Counted from the stretch's first letter, positions 36,388 through 45,134 are shown. The stretch: DNA of 64,000 nt from Vibrio sp. 10N.286.49.B1 (GCF_002873335.1 NZ_MCUW01000003.1:1-64000); one strand, 5' to 3'. Made by a program: numbers and translations. Notes: a model not told the origin generated them from the sequence alone.

Positions 36388-37821
36388 TTGCATCCTAACG
36401 TCTATATTCCTGACGCCTTTTTGAAACATATTGAATCTCACCTACCGTCTCACCTAACCATGGATGACCTAGTGTCAGCCTGTCAAAGGCCATTGCGAAA
36501 AAGCATTCGTGTCAACACCTTAAAATTGTCGATCGAGGCATTTAAACAACGAGCTCAAGACAATGGTTGGAGCTTGCAACCTATCCCGTGGTGCAGCCAA
36601 GGGTTTTGGATTGATGCAGATGAAACCCATGTCCCTTTAGGCAATACCGCTGAGCATATGGCGGGGCTGTTTTATATCCAAGAAGCCAGTTCAATGCTGC
36701 CGCCAAGTGCTCTTTTCCACTCGACACTGGGATCTGAAACACAGCCATTTGAAACTGTCTTAGACATGGCCGCGGCACCTGGGTCAAAAACAACCCAAAT
36801 TGCCGCACTCATGAATAATGATGGCATACTCGTCGCTAACGAATACGCATCGAGTCGTGTCAAAGTATTGCATGCCAACATTGAACGCTGCGGTGTCAAA
36901 AATGCCGCACTGAGCAACTATGACGCCCGCGTATTTGGCGGATGGTTACCCGAGCGCTTTGACGCCATTTTATTAGATGCTCCTTGCTCGGGCGAAGGCA
37001 CCATCAGAAAAGATGTCGATGCGATGAAAAACTGGAGCCTCGATTCGACTCTAGAAATCGCGGCGACGCAAAAAGATCTCATTGAGAGCGCTTTTCACGC
37101 CTTGAAAGTCGGTGGTACCTTGGTTTATTCAACCTGCGCCCTTAGCCAAGAAGAAAATCAACAAGTTATGTTTCACCTCAAAGAGTGCGCCGGTGACGCG
37201 GTCGAGTTTGAATCGCTGGGAAATCTATTTGCAGACGCACAACTTGCATTAACGAATGAAGGCTTCTTACATGTTTTTCCGCAAATTTATGACAGCGAAG
37301 GCTTTTTCATCGCCAAAGTAAAAAAAGTGGCATCAATAACCCCACCAGTGGTTAAAAAGCGCCTTGGCAAGTTTCCGTTTCAAAAGTTATCCTCAAAAGA
37401 TACCGAAGATGTCACAGTGTCACTTAATAAAACACTTTCCGTCGACTTCCCACAAGGCAGCCAACTTTGGAAACGTGACAATGATATATGGCTGTTCCCT
37501 ACCGCATTAGAACCGTTATTAACTGAGTTTCGATTTTCTCGTATGGGGATTAAGGTCGCGGAACAACATAAAAAAGGCTATCGATGGCAGCATCAAGTCG
37601 CAACGTGCTTAGCGAACAGCAGTTCTCAAACTATCGCTGTTAATAAGTCCGATGCACGCGAATGGTATATGGGGCGAGATATTCGTCCTGAGGGTCTGTC
37701 CGGTACAGGCGAAACCTTTGTCAGTTATCACGGTATCGTCATCGGATTAGGTAAATGGGTCGGCAACAGGATCAAGAACGGACTGCCTAGGGAATTAGTA
37801 CGAGATAAAAATCTATTCTAA
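36388..37821 (+). CDS. rsmF: 16S rRNA m5C1407 methyltransferase RsmF
   Basis: 477 residues (E. coli 479). Starts at a TTG (36388) with AGCAGG seven bases upstream, giving the family N-terminus VYIPDAFL; the first ATG comes far into the conserved part. RsmF methylates C1407 of 16S rRNA. The SAM motif DMAAAPGSKTTQIA, the catalytic Cys in DAPCSGEGTIRKD and the second Cys in VYSTCALSQEENQ are present, plus the C-terminal PUA-like domain with GYRWQHQ and REWYMGRDI. It sits after letAB as in E. coli but behind a terminator. Confidence 0.97.
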   Translation: MHPNVYIPDAFLKHIESHLPSHLTMDDLVSACQRPLRKSIRVNTLKLSIEAFKQRAQDNGWSLQPIPWCSQGFWIDADETHVPLGNTAEHMAGLFYIQEASSMLPPSALFHSTLGSETQPFETVLDMAAAPGSKTTQIAALMNNDGILVANEYASSRVKVLHANIERCGVKNAALSNYDARVFGGWLPERFDAILLDAPCSGEGTIRKDVDAMKNWSLDSTLEIAATQKDLIESAFHALKVGGTLVYSTCALSQEENQQVMFHLKECAGDAVEFESLGNLFADAQLALTNEGFLHVFPQIYDSEGFFIAKVKKVASITPPVVKKRLGKFPFQKLSSKDTEDVTVSLNKTLSVDFPQGSQLWKRDNDIWLFPTALEPLLTEFRFSRMGIKVAEQHKKGYRWQHQVATCLANSSSQTIAVNKSDAREWYMGRDIRPEGLSGTGETFVSYHGIVIGLGKWVGNRIKNGLPRELVRDKNLF

Positions 37822-37832
37822 CCCAACGACAT

Positions 37833-37875
37833 AGCGATTTAGGATGGTTTAAACGGCCATCCTAATCGCTTTTTT
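37833..37875 (+). terminator. Terminator after rsmF
   Basis: AGCGATT-AGGATGG (37833-37847, one bulged T) pairs with CCATCCTAATCGCT (37857-37870), followed by TTTTT. Confidence 0.85.
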
Positions 37876-37919
37876 GTTGTTCTGTACTACACTTTAAAAG
37901 TTATTAACGCAGAGTGGTG

Positions 37920-38150
37920 AATTGATTTTCCGTTTGAAGCACTTGGCAAAATACGCATCAAACCTAGCTCTGGTAAGGCTGCGTTCGTTTGAAACGTGCA
38001 GCCGTTTGTAGAAACCTTACCCTTGTAACCCAAAGCTCTTGTACAAAGTAAATCGCTCGTTTGAAACGTATATTTGAAACAGTTAGCGTAGGCTCTCCAT
38101 GAGCCATTCCCCTAGGCCCAAATCAGGATCAGTTTTGGGCCTCTTTTTGT
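37920..38150 (+). ncRNA. Candidate structured non-coding RNA ending in a terminator
   Basis: No protein frame is supported between rsmF and the cvfB-like gene. The plus strand carries nested inverted repeats: GGTAAG (37972-37977) with CTTACC (38016-38021), enclosing GCTGC (37978-37982) with GCAGC (37998-38002), enclosing CGTTTGAAACG (37986-37996). The same 11-base palindrome recurs at 38058-38068, and a partial copy (CGTTTGAAGC) lies at 37931. A stem GGCTC/GAGCC (38091-38105) and a classical terminator (AGGCCCAAA 38114-38122, TTTGGGCCT 38134-38142, then CTTTTT) end the region. This looks like a free-standing RNA; no known RNA family was recognised. No promoter was assigned. Confidence 0.45.
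38114..38148 (+). terminator. Rho-independent terminator without an upstream protein gene
   Basis: AGGCCCAAA and TTTGGGCCT with an 11-base loop containing AGGA, followed by C and five T. The nearest upstream gene, rsmF, already has its own terminator 240 bases earlier. Confidence 0.8.
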
Positions 38151-38320
38151 CCATTTCTACTGACTCTGTGTTTTTTCCGTGTTTGTAACAGAGCATCGAG
38201 TAAGGCACTTCTCATTTCACTGGGCCAACCAAATGAAATAGTCAGCCCCTGCCTACTCTAGTTTAGAAGGGTGTTGTCTTTATTGACTGACTTAACCCAT
38301 TCAACACCATCGCAATCAAA

Positions 38321-39175
38321 TTAAGCCGAAGCATCTTCGTCAGTGACTAAGCGAATGCCTTCTTTGTCAATGGTGATTTTCCCTTGCTTAAACAAACCGC
38401 CAATCGTTTTCTTAAACGTACCTTTACTGGTTTTAAAGGTCGTAAAAATAGCCTCAGGGGTCGACTTATCGCTCAGAGGCAAAAAGCCACCTTTCTTTTC
38501 AAGAAGGCTCATAATGCTTTCACTTAAATCGTCCATTTTGGCTACGCCAATTTTTTGCAATCTAAGGTCAATTTTTCCGTCTTCGCGAACTTGTTTAATA
38601 AAGCCTTTGAGTCGTTTACCTACGAACAACTTACCAAATACATCTGATTGGAAAATCATTCCCCAGTGTTCACCGTTAACAATCGCTTTGTAACCCAGCT
38701 CGCTACGTTCAGCAATGATAAGGTCAACTTGCTGGTTGGTACTATAAACAGCAGGCACGTTATCAAGCCATTTGTTGAACTTAGTCGTTCCCACAATACG
38801 CCCCGACGCTTTATCGGTATACACATAAACAAGAATACTTTGGCCGACAACTAAGCGGCCACGTTGTTCACTGAAAGGAATCAATAGGTCTTTTTCTTTA
38901 ATACCCCAACTCGCAAAAGCACCAACACTATTGACACCTTCAACCGTCATGACACCCCATTCACCGACTTGGGCGATAGGTTTAGCTGTTGTTGCAGCGA
39001 TCTGGTTATCTGAATCAAAGTAGAGAAAAACGTCTAGCGTGTCGCCAATGCTTACTCCTTCTGGAGCGTATTTCTTTGTTAGCAAAATTGAACCATAATC
39101 TTTGCCGTCCAGAAACCATCCAAAATCGGCTTCTTTTGTCACTTCAAGTTGGTTAATTTGACCTACATTTATCAT
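38321..39175 (-). CDS. S1-like RNA-binding protein, CvfB family
   Basis: 284 residues from the ATG at 39175 (MINVGQINQLEVTKEADFGW); upstream in-frame codons lack conservation features. The protein has several S1/OB-type domains in a row, such as GKDYGSILLTKKYAPEG, VNSVGAFASWGIKEKDLLIPF and GEHWGMIFQSDVFGKLFVG, followed by GFIKQVREDGKIDLRLQ and a C-terminal winged-helix-like part (FTTFKTSKGTFKKTIGGLFKQGKI). This is the CvfB (YitL) architecture, proteins that bind RNA and influence virulence-factor expression in Staphylococcus. The role in Vibrio is unknown. It is divergent from the next gene with 111 bases between. Confidence 0.88.
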   Translation of the reverse strand: MINVGQINQLEVTKEADFGWFLDGKDYGSILLTKKYAPEGVSIGDTLDVFLYFDSDNQIAATTAKPIAQVGEWGVMTVEGVNSVGAFASWGIKEKDLLIPFSEQRGRLVVGQSILVYVYTDKASGRIVGTTKFNKWLDNVPAVYSTNQQVDLIIAERSELGYKAIVNGEHWGMIFQSDVFGKLFVGKRLKGFIKQVREDGKIDLRLQKIGVAKMDDLSESIMSLLEKKGGFLPLSDKSTPEAIFTTFKTSKGTFKKTIGGLFKQGKITIDKEGIRLVTDEDASA

Positions 39176-39286
39176 TCTGTTTATCTCTACTGGGATTATT
39201 CGAGGATTATACCTAACTCGCTTTAAGATGCTAGTTTCCACGTGTTCTGATATGCTTATCGGTATCAATTTAAAGGGAGAAGTTGT

Positions 39287-40636
39287 TTGGTCACCGTCGA
39301 CAAGCAAGATGCCATTACGTTAAAGATTGCTCACGCTATGGCAAATACGAAAACATTGGATCTTGATATTTTTCTGTTCATTCCAGGAGAGCTTGATTTA
39401 GAATCCCATCAAATGTCTGAATCAGACTTCTACCATAATTCCATCACACAAAAACGTACGTACTTTAGTACCGAGACACTGCTGCCTCTCATTCACTCAA
39501 GACTGGCAAAACGTGGTCGTTTATCAAACACACAGTATCGTGTCAGCTTAAGTCTTTTTGCTTATCAATATGTATTTGCATTGGACAGCGCGGTTTCACT
39601 ATTAATAGACTCATCAAAAGAAGAAGTCACCGCAGACGAAATCGATGAATTAATTGAGCTCGCCATTGATATTCTAAGGAAAATGCGACGCGCAGTTCCG
39701 TATGAAGAAAGCCTCAAACGGTATTACGCGAATATAGACAATTACCTTTCTTGGTACACGGGACAAAAATTTTTGTCTTTGGTGGTCACTTTACCAAATA
39801 GTAAGTCTTATACACCGCTTAAAGAACGCCTAATAACCATTGTTGAAAAAGAACAGGCTCACCGCAACCTCAACGATTACAATTCAGAACAGGTTCGTCG
39901 TGATTCAACCAGGTTAAGCAATAAAATGCGATTGCTCCGACGCTTGATTGAGCACCCTATTGTGTTACAAGAAAAGCTCACCTCAATGGGTCATAACACT
40001 ATGCGTGTTATCAAAGGTTCCGCTACCGGGCTTGTGATGCTGTTTGTCACCACCGCAGTGATTCTTGCTCGAGATTATCTGGGCGAAATTACCGCTTCTT
40101 TCATTCTGGTTCTTTCCGTTATTTACGCACTTCGTGAGGTGTTTAAAGATGATTTACGGGATATTTTGTGGCGCTGGATAAAACGAGGAAAGCCTAAGTG
40201 GCGAAGACGTTATATCGACCCTACCACTAAAAAAGAAGTGGGAAGAAAGATTGAATGGCTTGATTTCATTTCATTTGACCGGTTACCTGATCGCATCAAA
40301 CAGATTCGAAAAAAGCGTGTCGTACAAAGAGAAGAAAAAATTCTCCATTATCGTACCCACACCACCATGGCCACATCCAAATTCACCAGTGGTTATGACC
40401 AAACTCGAGAAGTCATTAACATTAACTTTCGAACACTTACTCGTCTCATGGATAAGAGCAACAATCGCTTCTTTAGGTTGCAGGATGGCCAAGTGGTTAA
40501 AGAGTCATTGGAAAAACGTCATCTCCTTAACTTAATCATTAAGGAGAATAACTATGACAGTGAGCCTCTATATTATCGTTGGAAGATTGTTCTTAATCGG
40601 TCCAAAATTGTCGATATAGAAAAAATCCCTCTCTAG
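39287..40636 (+). CDS. Conserved-looking membrane protein of unknown function, 449 aa
   Basis: Begins at a TTG (39287) with AGGGAGA six bases upstream. Most of the N-terminal 230 residues appear cytoplasmic and helical, with many Arg/Lys (for example RLSNKMRLLRRLIEHPIVL). Two adjacent transmembrane helices lie at about 245-285 (GLVMLFVTTAVILARDYL and ASFILVLSVIYAL). A strongly basic region follows (WRWIKRGKPKWRRRYIDP), then a mixed strand/helix C-terminal domain. I recognise no domain. It has no obvious operon partner and is divergent from the cvfB-like gene. Confidence 0.8.
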   Translation: MVTVDKQDAITLKIAHAMANTKTLDLDIFLFIPGELDLESHQMSESDFYHNSITQKRTYFSTETLLPLIHSRLAKRGRLSNTQYRVSLSLFAYQYVFALDSAVSLLIDSSKEEVTADEIDELIELAIDILRKMRRAVPYEESLKRYYANIDNYLSWYTGQKFLSLVVTLPNSKSYTPLKERLITIVEKEQAHRNLNDYNSEQVRRDSTRLSNKMRLLRRLIEHPIVLQEKLTSMGHNTMRVIKGSATGLVMLFVTTAVILARDYLGEITASFILVLSVIYALREVFKDDLRDILWRWIKRGKPKWRRRYIDPTTKKEVGRKIEWLDFISFDRLPDRIKQIRKKRVVQREEKILHYRTHTTMATSKFTSGYDQTREVININFRTLTRLMDKSNNRFFRLQDGQVVKESLEKRHLLNLIIKENNYDSEPLYYRWKIVLNRSKIVDIEKIPL

Positions 40637-40675
40637 GGTATTTATCGGGTTCGCTCCGACAAATAGTAAAACGGC

Positions 40676-41167
40676 TTAATGCAGCGGCTTTTTTGTCACT
40701 TTCTTTAGTGATAACACTAATGAAAACTCGGCCATTGGTTCATCCCCATGCAGGGATGGACAAATGGCTGTAATCTTAACAGGACGATTTACCCTCTCTC
40801 CTGTCGCTAATGTTTCATCGAGCATTTCATCAATCAACAATCCGTCATCGCAAACAAAATGAACGTCAGATTCCGGTCGTCTCAAAAACTTACCCTCGAC
40901 CTCTTTGAAGGCTAATGAAACCTTCTGACCCCGTTGCTGAGCTTTGTTCATGGCCATATATCCGCCCGCTACATCGGCACCTACCGCAAGTACTCCAAAA
41001 TACATACTGTTCAAATGGTTTTTGGTTCTGCGCTTCAACGGAATTTTTATCTCAACGCGATGCTCATCCAATTGCAGAATTTTAGGGCGACATAGCCAAA
41101 TAAACGGAACCTTAAAAAAACCAAACGTACTCAGGTAGAGATTTGCTTTGCGAAGTGGTGACAACAT
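40676..41167 (-). CDS. DUF4442 hot-dog thioesterase-like protein
   Basis: 163 residues. The pattern LYLSTFGFFKVPFIWLCRPKI, a central KNHLNSMYFGVLAVGADVAGGYMA and a strand-rich C-terminal half match the DUF4442 family, related to PaaI/YiiD-type hot-dog thioesterases. HLNSMYFG corresponds to the HxxSxxFG substrate-site segment of these folds. The likely substrate is an acyl thioester, but none is known. The gene is on its own between convergent and terminator-bounded neighbours. Confidence 0.8.
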   Translation of the reverse strand: MLSPLRKANLYLSTFGFFKVPFIWLCRPKILQLDEHRVEIKIPLKRRTKNHLNSMYFGVLAVGADVAGGYMAMNKAQQRGQKVSLAFKEVEGKFLRRPESDVHFVCDDGLLIDEMLDETLATGERVNRPVKITAICPSLHGDEPMAEFSLVLSLKKVTKKPLH

Positions 41168-41252
41168 TTTCTTTTCCCTTAATAAGAAAACTCATCAGAC
41201 CAGTAAACTAAAAAGCGCAGCGGATGTCAAAGAAATGTTAAATCACAACATG

Positions 41253-41293
41253 CTAATAATAAGCCCGGCTCTGCTGGCCGGGCTTATTATTAG
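41253..41293. terminator. Perfect 17-bp inverted repeat, terminator of the PEP-synthase-like gene
   Basis: CTAATAATAAGCCCGGC (41253-41269) and GCCGGGCTTATTATTAG (41277-41293) are perfect complements around a 7-base loop. The GC-rich core with A/T flanks suits a bidirectional terminator. Confidence 0.8.
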
Positions 41294-41329
41294 TTATGAT
41301 TGGTTGGCTTGACTTTGGTCGCCACCCCG

Positions 41330-42226
41330 TTACGCGGTCACATAAACCTCAGCATGACCGAGTTCTTCAAGATGATTGCGAAGCACTGGGTAGTCTTCAA
41401 GTGAGCCAATAACAACCAGCGCGGGTTTTTTTACTTCTTTCGCCGTCAAGATGCCATCTCTAACGAGTTTTAACACCGCTTCGTTTTGAGGATCATATAA
41501 ATGAGTAAGCTCATCCTGCTCACGATCCACACCTAACGTAAGCTGCGTTAAATTATCAACTTTTAGTACCAGCCCATCGAAGTACTGAAGTAATCGCTCA
41601 GACAGTAATACGGCAGACGGAGTATCGCAGGCGAATAAAATTTTCAGGCCATTCAAGCCGCGAGGTAGACCTTGCTCGGCGAGCTTATCAATGATCGTCG
41701 CCGCATCACTTAACGCTCGCACACACGGAACGACTATCTCGACATTGATCCCTTGCTCTCGCAGCGCTTTTATTACATTACATTCCAAAGCGAAGCTTGC
41801 TTTATAAGCTTCAGAGGCAAATCGTGCCACGCCTCGAACACCCAAGATTGGATTCACTTCTCCAGACTCAGCTTTTCCACCGAGCAACGCACTCATGTTG
41901 TAACTATCGGCATCATTGAGTTCAACTCGAATCGTATTGTGTTCAGGTTTGACCGCAGAGCTGATTTCAGCGACTAACGTGCTGACAATGAAATCCGCCA
42001 CTTCACGTCCACCCAGCAATGCGTTTATCGCATCGAGTTCAACCGTATCTAGCTCACCTTCTAACTGCGCGTAATTTGGATGAAAAAATATCTTCTCCAT
42101 AATGAGTTCCGCGATCGAGACATATAAGTGTTCAGCGTCACCTTGATCAGAGTGACTGGGAAATACATTGCCGTAACTCAGTGATGCCGTTGGCTTATTA
42201 TTGACTTGCTCGTTTTCGTAACTCAT
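41330..42226 (-). CDS. Orphan PEP-synthase C-terminal-domain-like protein, probably inactive
   Basis: 298 residues. From about residue 120 it follows the C-terminal TIM-barrel (PEP-utilising) domain of phosphoenolpyruvate synthase: NPILGVRGVARF (PpsA NPMLGFRGASRY), VEIVVPCVRALSDA, ILFACDTPSAVLLSERLLQYFDGL and NLTQLTLGVDREQD. The N-terminal ATP-grasp and swivelling His domains of PpsA are absent. Key residues have changed: the CE-P metal-ligand segment reads ACDTPS, GSND before LTQL reads KVDN, and the catalytic Cys segment (GxCGQ-PSD in PpsA) reads LVVIGSLEDYPVL. It therefore is probably not an active synthase; a regulatory or ligand-binding role is possible. Confidence 0.8.
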   Translation of the reverse strand: MSYENEQVNNKPTASLSYGNVFPSHSDQGDAEHLYVSIAELIMEKIFFHPNYAQLEGELDTVELDAINALLGGREVADFIVSTLVAEISSAVKPEHNTIRVELNDADSYNMSALLGGKAESGEVNPILGVRGVARFASEAYKASFALECNVIKALREQGINVEIVVPCVRALSDAATIIDKLAEQGLPRGLNGLKILFACDTPSAVLLSERLLQYFDGLVLKVDNLTQLTLGVDREQDELTHLYDPQNEAVLKLVRDGILTAKEVKKPALVVIGSLEDYPVLRNHLEELGHAEVYVTA

Positions 42227-42311
42227 GACCGCTCCGTGCTTTGTTAATACTAACTACTGGCAAAATACCGACTCACTCTATGGAATACAAGACAAGAACA
42301 CGAATATTCGC

Positions 42312-42329
42312 CAACTATTTAACTGGCAC
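42312..42329. promoter_or_regulatory. Weak TrpR-like palindrome upstream of the DAHP synthase gene
   Basis: CAACTATTTAACTGGCAC matches 13 of 16 defined positions of the TrpR operator GNACTAGTTAACTNGTAC. It is about 155 bases before the start codon, farther than usual. Confidence 0.3.
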
Positions 42330-42483
42330 GCTATCAGCCCTTCAATTTGAACTAATTTTGAGCAATTATAAAGCCTAGTTTCACTGTAATACCGCGTTCC
42401 TTAAGGAGATTGCCATTAATAGTTTATTTGGTTCCTCATTTCCGTTATCTTTACCGCTTCGAAATTAAAATGCAGGCTGCCCC

Positions 42484-43548
42484 ATGCCATTAAAAACAGA
42501 CGAATTAAGAACCCAGGCACTAGGCCCAATGCCGACTCCGCTCGAACTCAGTACGTCACACCCTATTACAGATGATGTCGCCACGAGAATCGCAGAGTCT
42601 CGCCGCCAGATCGAACGCATTCTTACTGGCGAAGACAACCGCCTTCTATGCATTGTTGGCCCTTGCTCGGTCCATGATACTGATGCAGCACTTGATTACG
42701 CAAAACGCCTAAGTGCGATCCAAGACCAGTATAGCAATGAGCTTTTCATTGTTATGCGTACGTATTTTGAAAAGCCTCGTACTGTGGTCGGTTGGAAAGG
42801 GTTAATCACCGACCCAAATTTAGACGGTTCTTATGCGCTTGAGACTGGCTTAAATAAAGCAAGAGGCCTTTTGCTTGATATCAACAAGCTGGGGCTAGCA
42901 ACAGCCACTGAATTCTTAGATATGATCACTGGCCAATATATTGCTGATCTCATCACCTGGGGAGCGATTGGCGCTCGTACGACGGAATCACAAATCCATA
43001 GAGAAATGGCATCAGCACTTTCTTGCCCGGTAGGATTTAAGAACGGCACTAACGGCAGCGTTAAAATTGCAATGGACGCTATCCGCGCGGCTCGTGCTTC
43101 GCATTATTTCTACTCACCAGATAAAAATGGTCGTATGACGGTCTACCGCACTAGCGGAAACCCACATGGCCATATTATTTTGCGTGGTGGTGATACAGGC
43201 CCTAACTTTGATGAAGCATCAATAAACAATGCCTGTGAGCAACTTGCGTCATTTGACCTACCTGAAAGACTTGTGGTTGATTTTAGTCATGCGAACTGCG
43301 AAAAGCAGCACCGCAAACAGCTCGATGTTGCTGAAGAAGTCGCACGCCAAATTATTGCGGGATCACATAAGGTCGCAGGTATCATGGCTGAAAGCTTTAT
43401 AGAAGAAGGCAATCAAAGCATGGAAGACATCAATAACCTCGAATATGGTAAGTCAATCACTGACCCATGCCTAAGTTGGAGCGATACTGTTGATATGCTC
43501 AATGTACTCGCTGACGCCGTAAAACAACGTAATAGTAAGGAAGTCTAA
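42484..43548 (+). CDS. aroH: 3-deoxy-7-phosphoheptulonate (DAHP) synthase, AroH-like
   Basis: 354 residues, class I-alpha DAHP synthase. It condenses PEP and erythrose 4-phosphate in the first step of the shikimate pathway. Conserved stretches: [61 protein letters not shown] and [13 protein letters not shown]. The N-terminus (KTDELRT), TATEFLD and [10 protein letters not shown] match E. coli AroH more than AroG, so the isoenzyme may be Trp-sensitive, but residue-level evidence is limited and Vibrio annotations often use aroG or aroF. The yajQ start follows after one base. Confidence 0.85.
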   Translation: MPLKTDELRTQALGPMPTPLELSTSHPITDDVATRIAESRRQIERILTGEDNRLLCIVGPCSVHDTDAALDYAKRLSAIQDQYSNELFIVMRTYFEKPRTVVGWKGLITDPNLDGSYALETGLNKARGLLLDINKLGLATATEFLDMITGQYIADLITWGAIGARTTESQIHREMASALSCPVGFKNGTNGSVKIAMDAIRAARASHYFYSPDKNGRMTVYRTSGNPHGHIILRGGDTGPNFDEASINNACEQLASFDLPERLVVDFSHANCEKQHRKQLDVAEEVARQIIAGSHKVAGIMAESFIEEGNQSMEDINNLEYGKSITDPCLSWSDTVDMLNVLADAVKQRNSKEV

Positions 43549-43549
43549 C

Positions 43550-44032
43550 ATGCCATCATTTGATATTATTTCTGAGATCGAACTCGTAGAAGTCCGCAAT
43601 GCTGTCGATAACGCGAACAGAGAGATTACGACTCGCTTTGATTTCCGCAACGTGGAAGCCTCATTCTCTCTAACTGGAGAAGTGGTAAAGCTATCTTGCG
43701 AGAGTGACTTTCAACTTAAACAAATGCGTGACATCTTGCGTGGCAACCTAACTAAGCGCGGTGTAGATGTGGGCTCAATGGAATCTAAAACTGCTGAGCA
43801 GACTGGAAAGTTATGGCACCAGAATGTCGAATTCAAGCAAGGCATTGAAACCCCAATTGCCAAAAAGATTGTTAAGCTTATTAAAGACGAAAAAGTAAAA
43901 GTACAGGTGTCTATTCAAGGCGAAAAAGTACGAGTAACGGGCAAGAAGCGTGACGATCTACAAGCGGCTATGCAATTGGTTAAGACGGGTGAGCTAGGTC
44001 AACCGTTCCAGTTCGAAAACTTTCGCGATTAA
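43550..44032 (+). CDS. yajQ: YajQ-family nucleotide/c-di-GMP-binding protein
   Basis: 160 residues, the normal length. [22 protein letters not shown] and [16 protein letters not shown] at the N-terminus, then [19 protein letters not shown] and [15 protein letters not shown], then the C-terminal [15 protein letters not shown] are diagnostic of the UPF0234/YajQ family. Two ferredoxin-like halves are expected. Members bind nucleotides, and in Xanthomonas and Pseudomonas a homologue binds cyclic di-GMP and affects transcription. The gene starts one base after the DAHP synthase stop, so it is co-transcribed. Its specific role here is not known. Confidence 0.93.
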   Translation: MPSFDIISEIELVEVRNAVDNANREITTRFDFRNVEASFSLTGEVVKLSCESDFQLKQMRDILRGNLTKRGVDVGSMESKTAEQTGKLWHQNVEFKQGIETPIAKKIVKLIKDEKVKVQVSIQGEKVRVTGKKRDDLQAAMQLVKTGELGQPFQFENFRD

Positions 44033-44114
44033 TTAGCGCCAAGTTAGCGGCCAGCCCACTCAGTGTGGGCTACGCGATAACTGTACACCATACCAACAAC
44101 ATGCTTCACTCAAA

Positions 44115-44148
44115 TGAAATAAAAAGGACTTAAGTCCTTTTCATTTCA
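44115..44148. terminator. Bidirectional terminator between yajQ and the cysG-like gene
   Basis: GAAAT-AAAAGGACTT and AAGTCCTTTT-ATTTC form a long near-perfect palindrome. It overlaps the stop codon of the minus-strand gene. Confidence 0.75.
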
Positions 44149-45079
44149 TTTTCCCCAGTTGAATAACCACATCGTCTTCCTTCAGTAAACGATAAGCTGA
44201 CGAAGTTGGGTCTATAAATACGACAACCCTTTGCTTGTTAGCTTTGGCGCGGCGTATAGATTCTGATACTTCGGTAATGTCTTTAAACACCACCCTTTCT
44301 GCATCTCGCCTTACCAAGTCGATAAATCCAAATGGGCAAGCGTCATCGTGGAATACGATTTCTGCTTCCTGCATCAATCGTAGCGCTTTAAGCGGCAAAT
44401 ATTCAGGATCAGTACCAAACTCGACCCAAGTACATGAGTCTGAGAATTGGTTTGAGTGCTCAATAAGACGCTGATACGCCCGCTCAATATCCTGATTGTT
44501 TACACAATTCATCACTTCAGGCTCTCGGAAAAACAACTCCCAAAACTTACGTCTCTCGTCTACAGATTGGAAACGTTGCTTGATATCTACTCGCTTACTT
44601 GCCGCAAAATCGGCCAGTTGAGCGGTATTCATCGGTAGAATTGCCTCAATTTTTTCCCGTACCCCTCGAATCAAAACCGGAGAAGAACCACCACTTGAAA
44701 TAGCTATTTGGATGCGACCTCGGTTAATAATAGATGGCGTGATGAAGTCACAATACGGTGTATCATCAACCACATTAACGAGAGTATTTATTTTCTTTGC
44801 ATCTTTATGCACCTGGTGATTCAGGGTTGGGTTATCGGTTGTTGCCCAAACTTGTACATAATTAGTCGTCATCAACTCTCGTTCGTAGAAACGTTGAATC
44901 CAATGGCATTTGCCACTTTCTACTAATTGCATCAAATATGGTTCAATCTTAGGCGACACGACCGTTACAGAGGCTCCAGCTCTAATTAGCATGTCAATTT
45001 TTCGGCAAGCGACTTCGCCACCACCAACAACTAATACAGGCTTCTCTAGTAGATCCATAAACAGTGGAAAGTAACGCAT
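44141..45079 (-). CDS. Siroheme synthase-like protein: CysG N-domain with a cut-down methyltransferase-like tail
   Basis: 312 residues from the ATG at 45079 with AAGGAA 4-9 bases upstream; E. coli CysG has 457. Residues 1-150 are the precorrin-2 dehydrogenase/ferrochelatase part (MRYFPLFMDLLEKPVLVVGG, EVACRKIDMLIRAGASVTVV, NVVDDTPYCDFITPSIINRG, ISSGGSSPVLIRGVREKIE). The dimerisation region follows. From about residue 225 the tail resembles the first part of the CysG uroporphyrinogen methyltransferase domain (LKALRLMQEAEIVFHD, LVRRDAERVVFKDI), but the glycine-rich SAM loop and all later motifs are missing. It should lack SAM-dependent methylation; a separate CobA would be needed. Confidence 0.85.
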   Translation of the reverse strand: MRYFPLFMDLLEKPVLVVGGGEVACRKIDMLIRAGASVTVVSPKIEPYLMQLVESGKCHWIQRFYERELMTTNYVQVWATTDNPTLNHQVHKDAKKINTLVNVVDDTPYCDFITPSIINRGRIQIAISSGGSSPVLIRGVREKIEAILPMNTAQLADFAASKRVDIKQRFQSVDERRKFWELFFREPEVMNCVNNQDIERAYQRLIEHSNQFSDSCTWVEFGTDPEYLPLKALRLMQEAEIVFHDDACPFGFIDLVRRDAERVVFKDITEVSESIRRAKANKQRVVVFIDPTSSAYRLLKEDDVVIQLGKMK

Positions 45080-45117
45080 AAATTTCCTTTTTAAAACGAA
45101 ATAACTATTCATTCAAT

Positions 45118-45134
45118 CTCACCAACATGGTGCA
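45118..45134. promoter_or_regulatory. NtrC-like binding site 1
   Basis: CTCACCAACATGGTGCA against the NtrC consensus TGCACCANNNTGGTGCA: 12 of 14 defined bases match. It lies about 420 bases upstream of aapJ and 40 bases upstream of the divergent cysG-like start. Confidence 0.6.

Noticed and set aside
37931..38068. Repeats of CGTTTGAAACG as a CRISPR or integron attC array
   Set aside because: Copies are short, irregularly spaced and lack spacers or the attC core sites; a structured RNA is the better reading.
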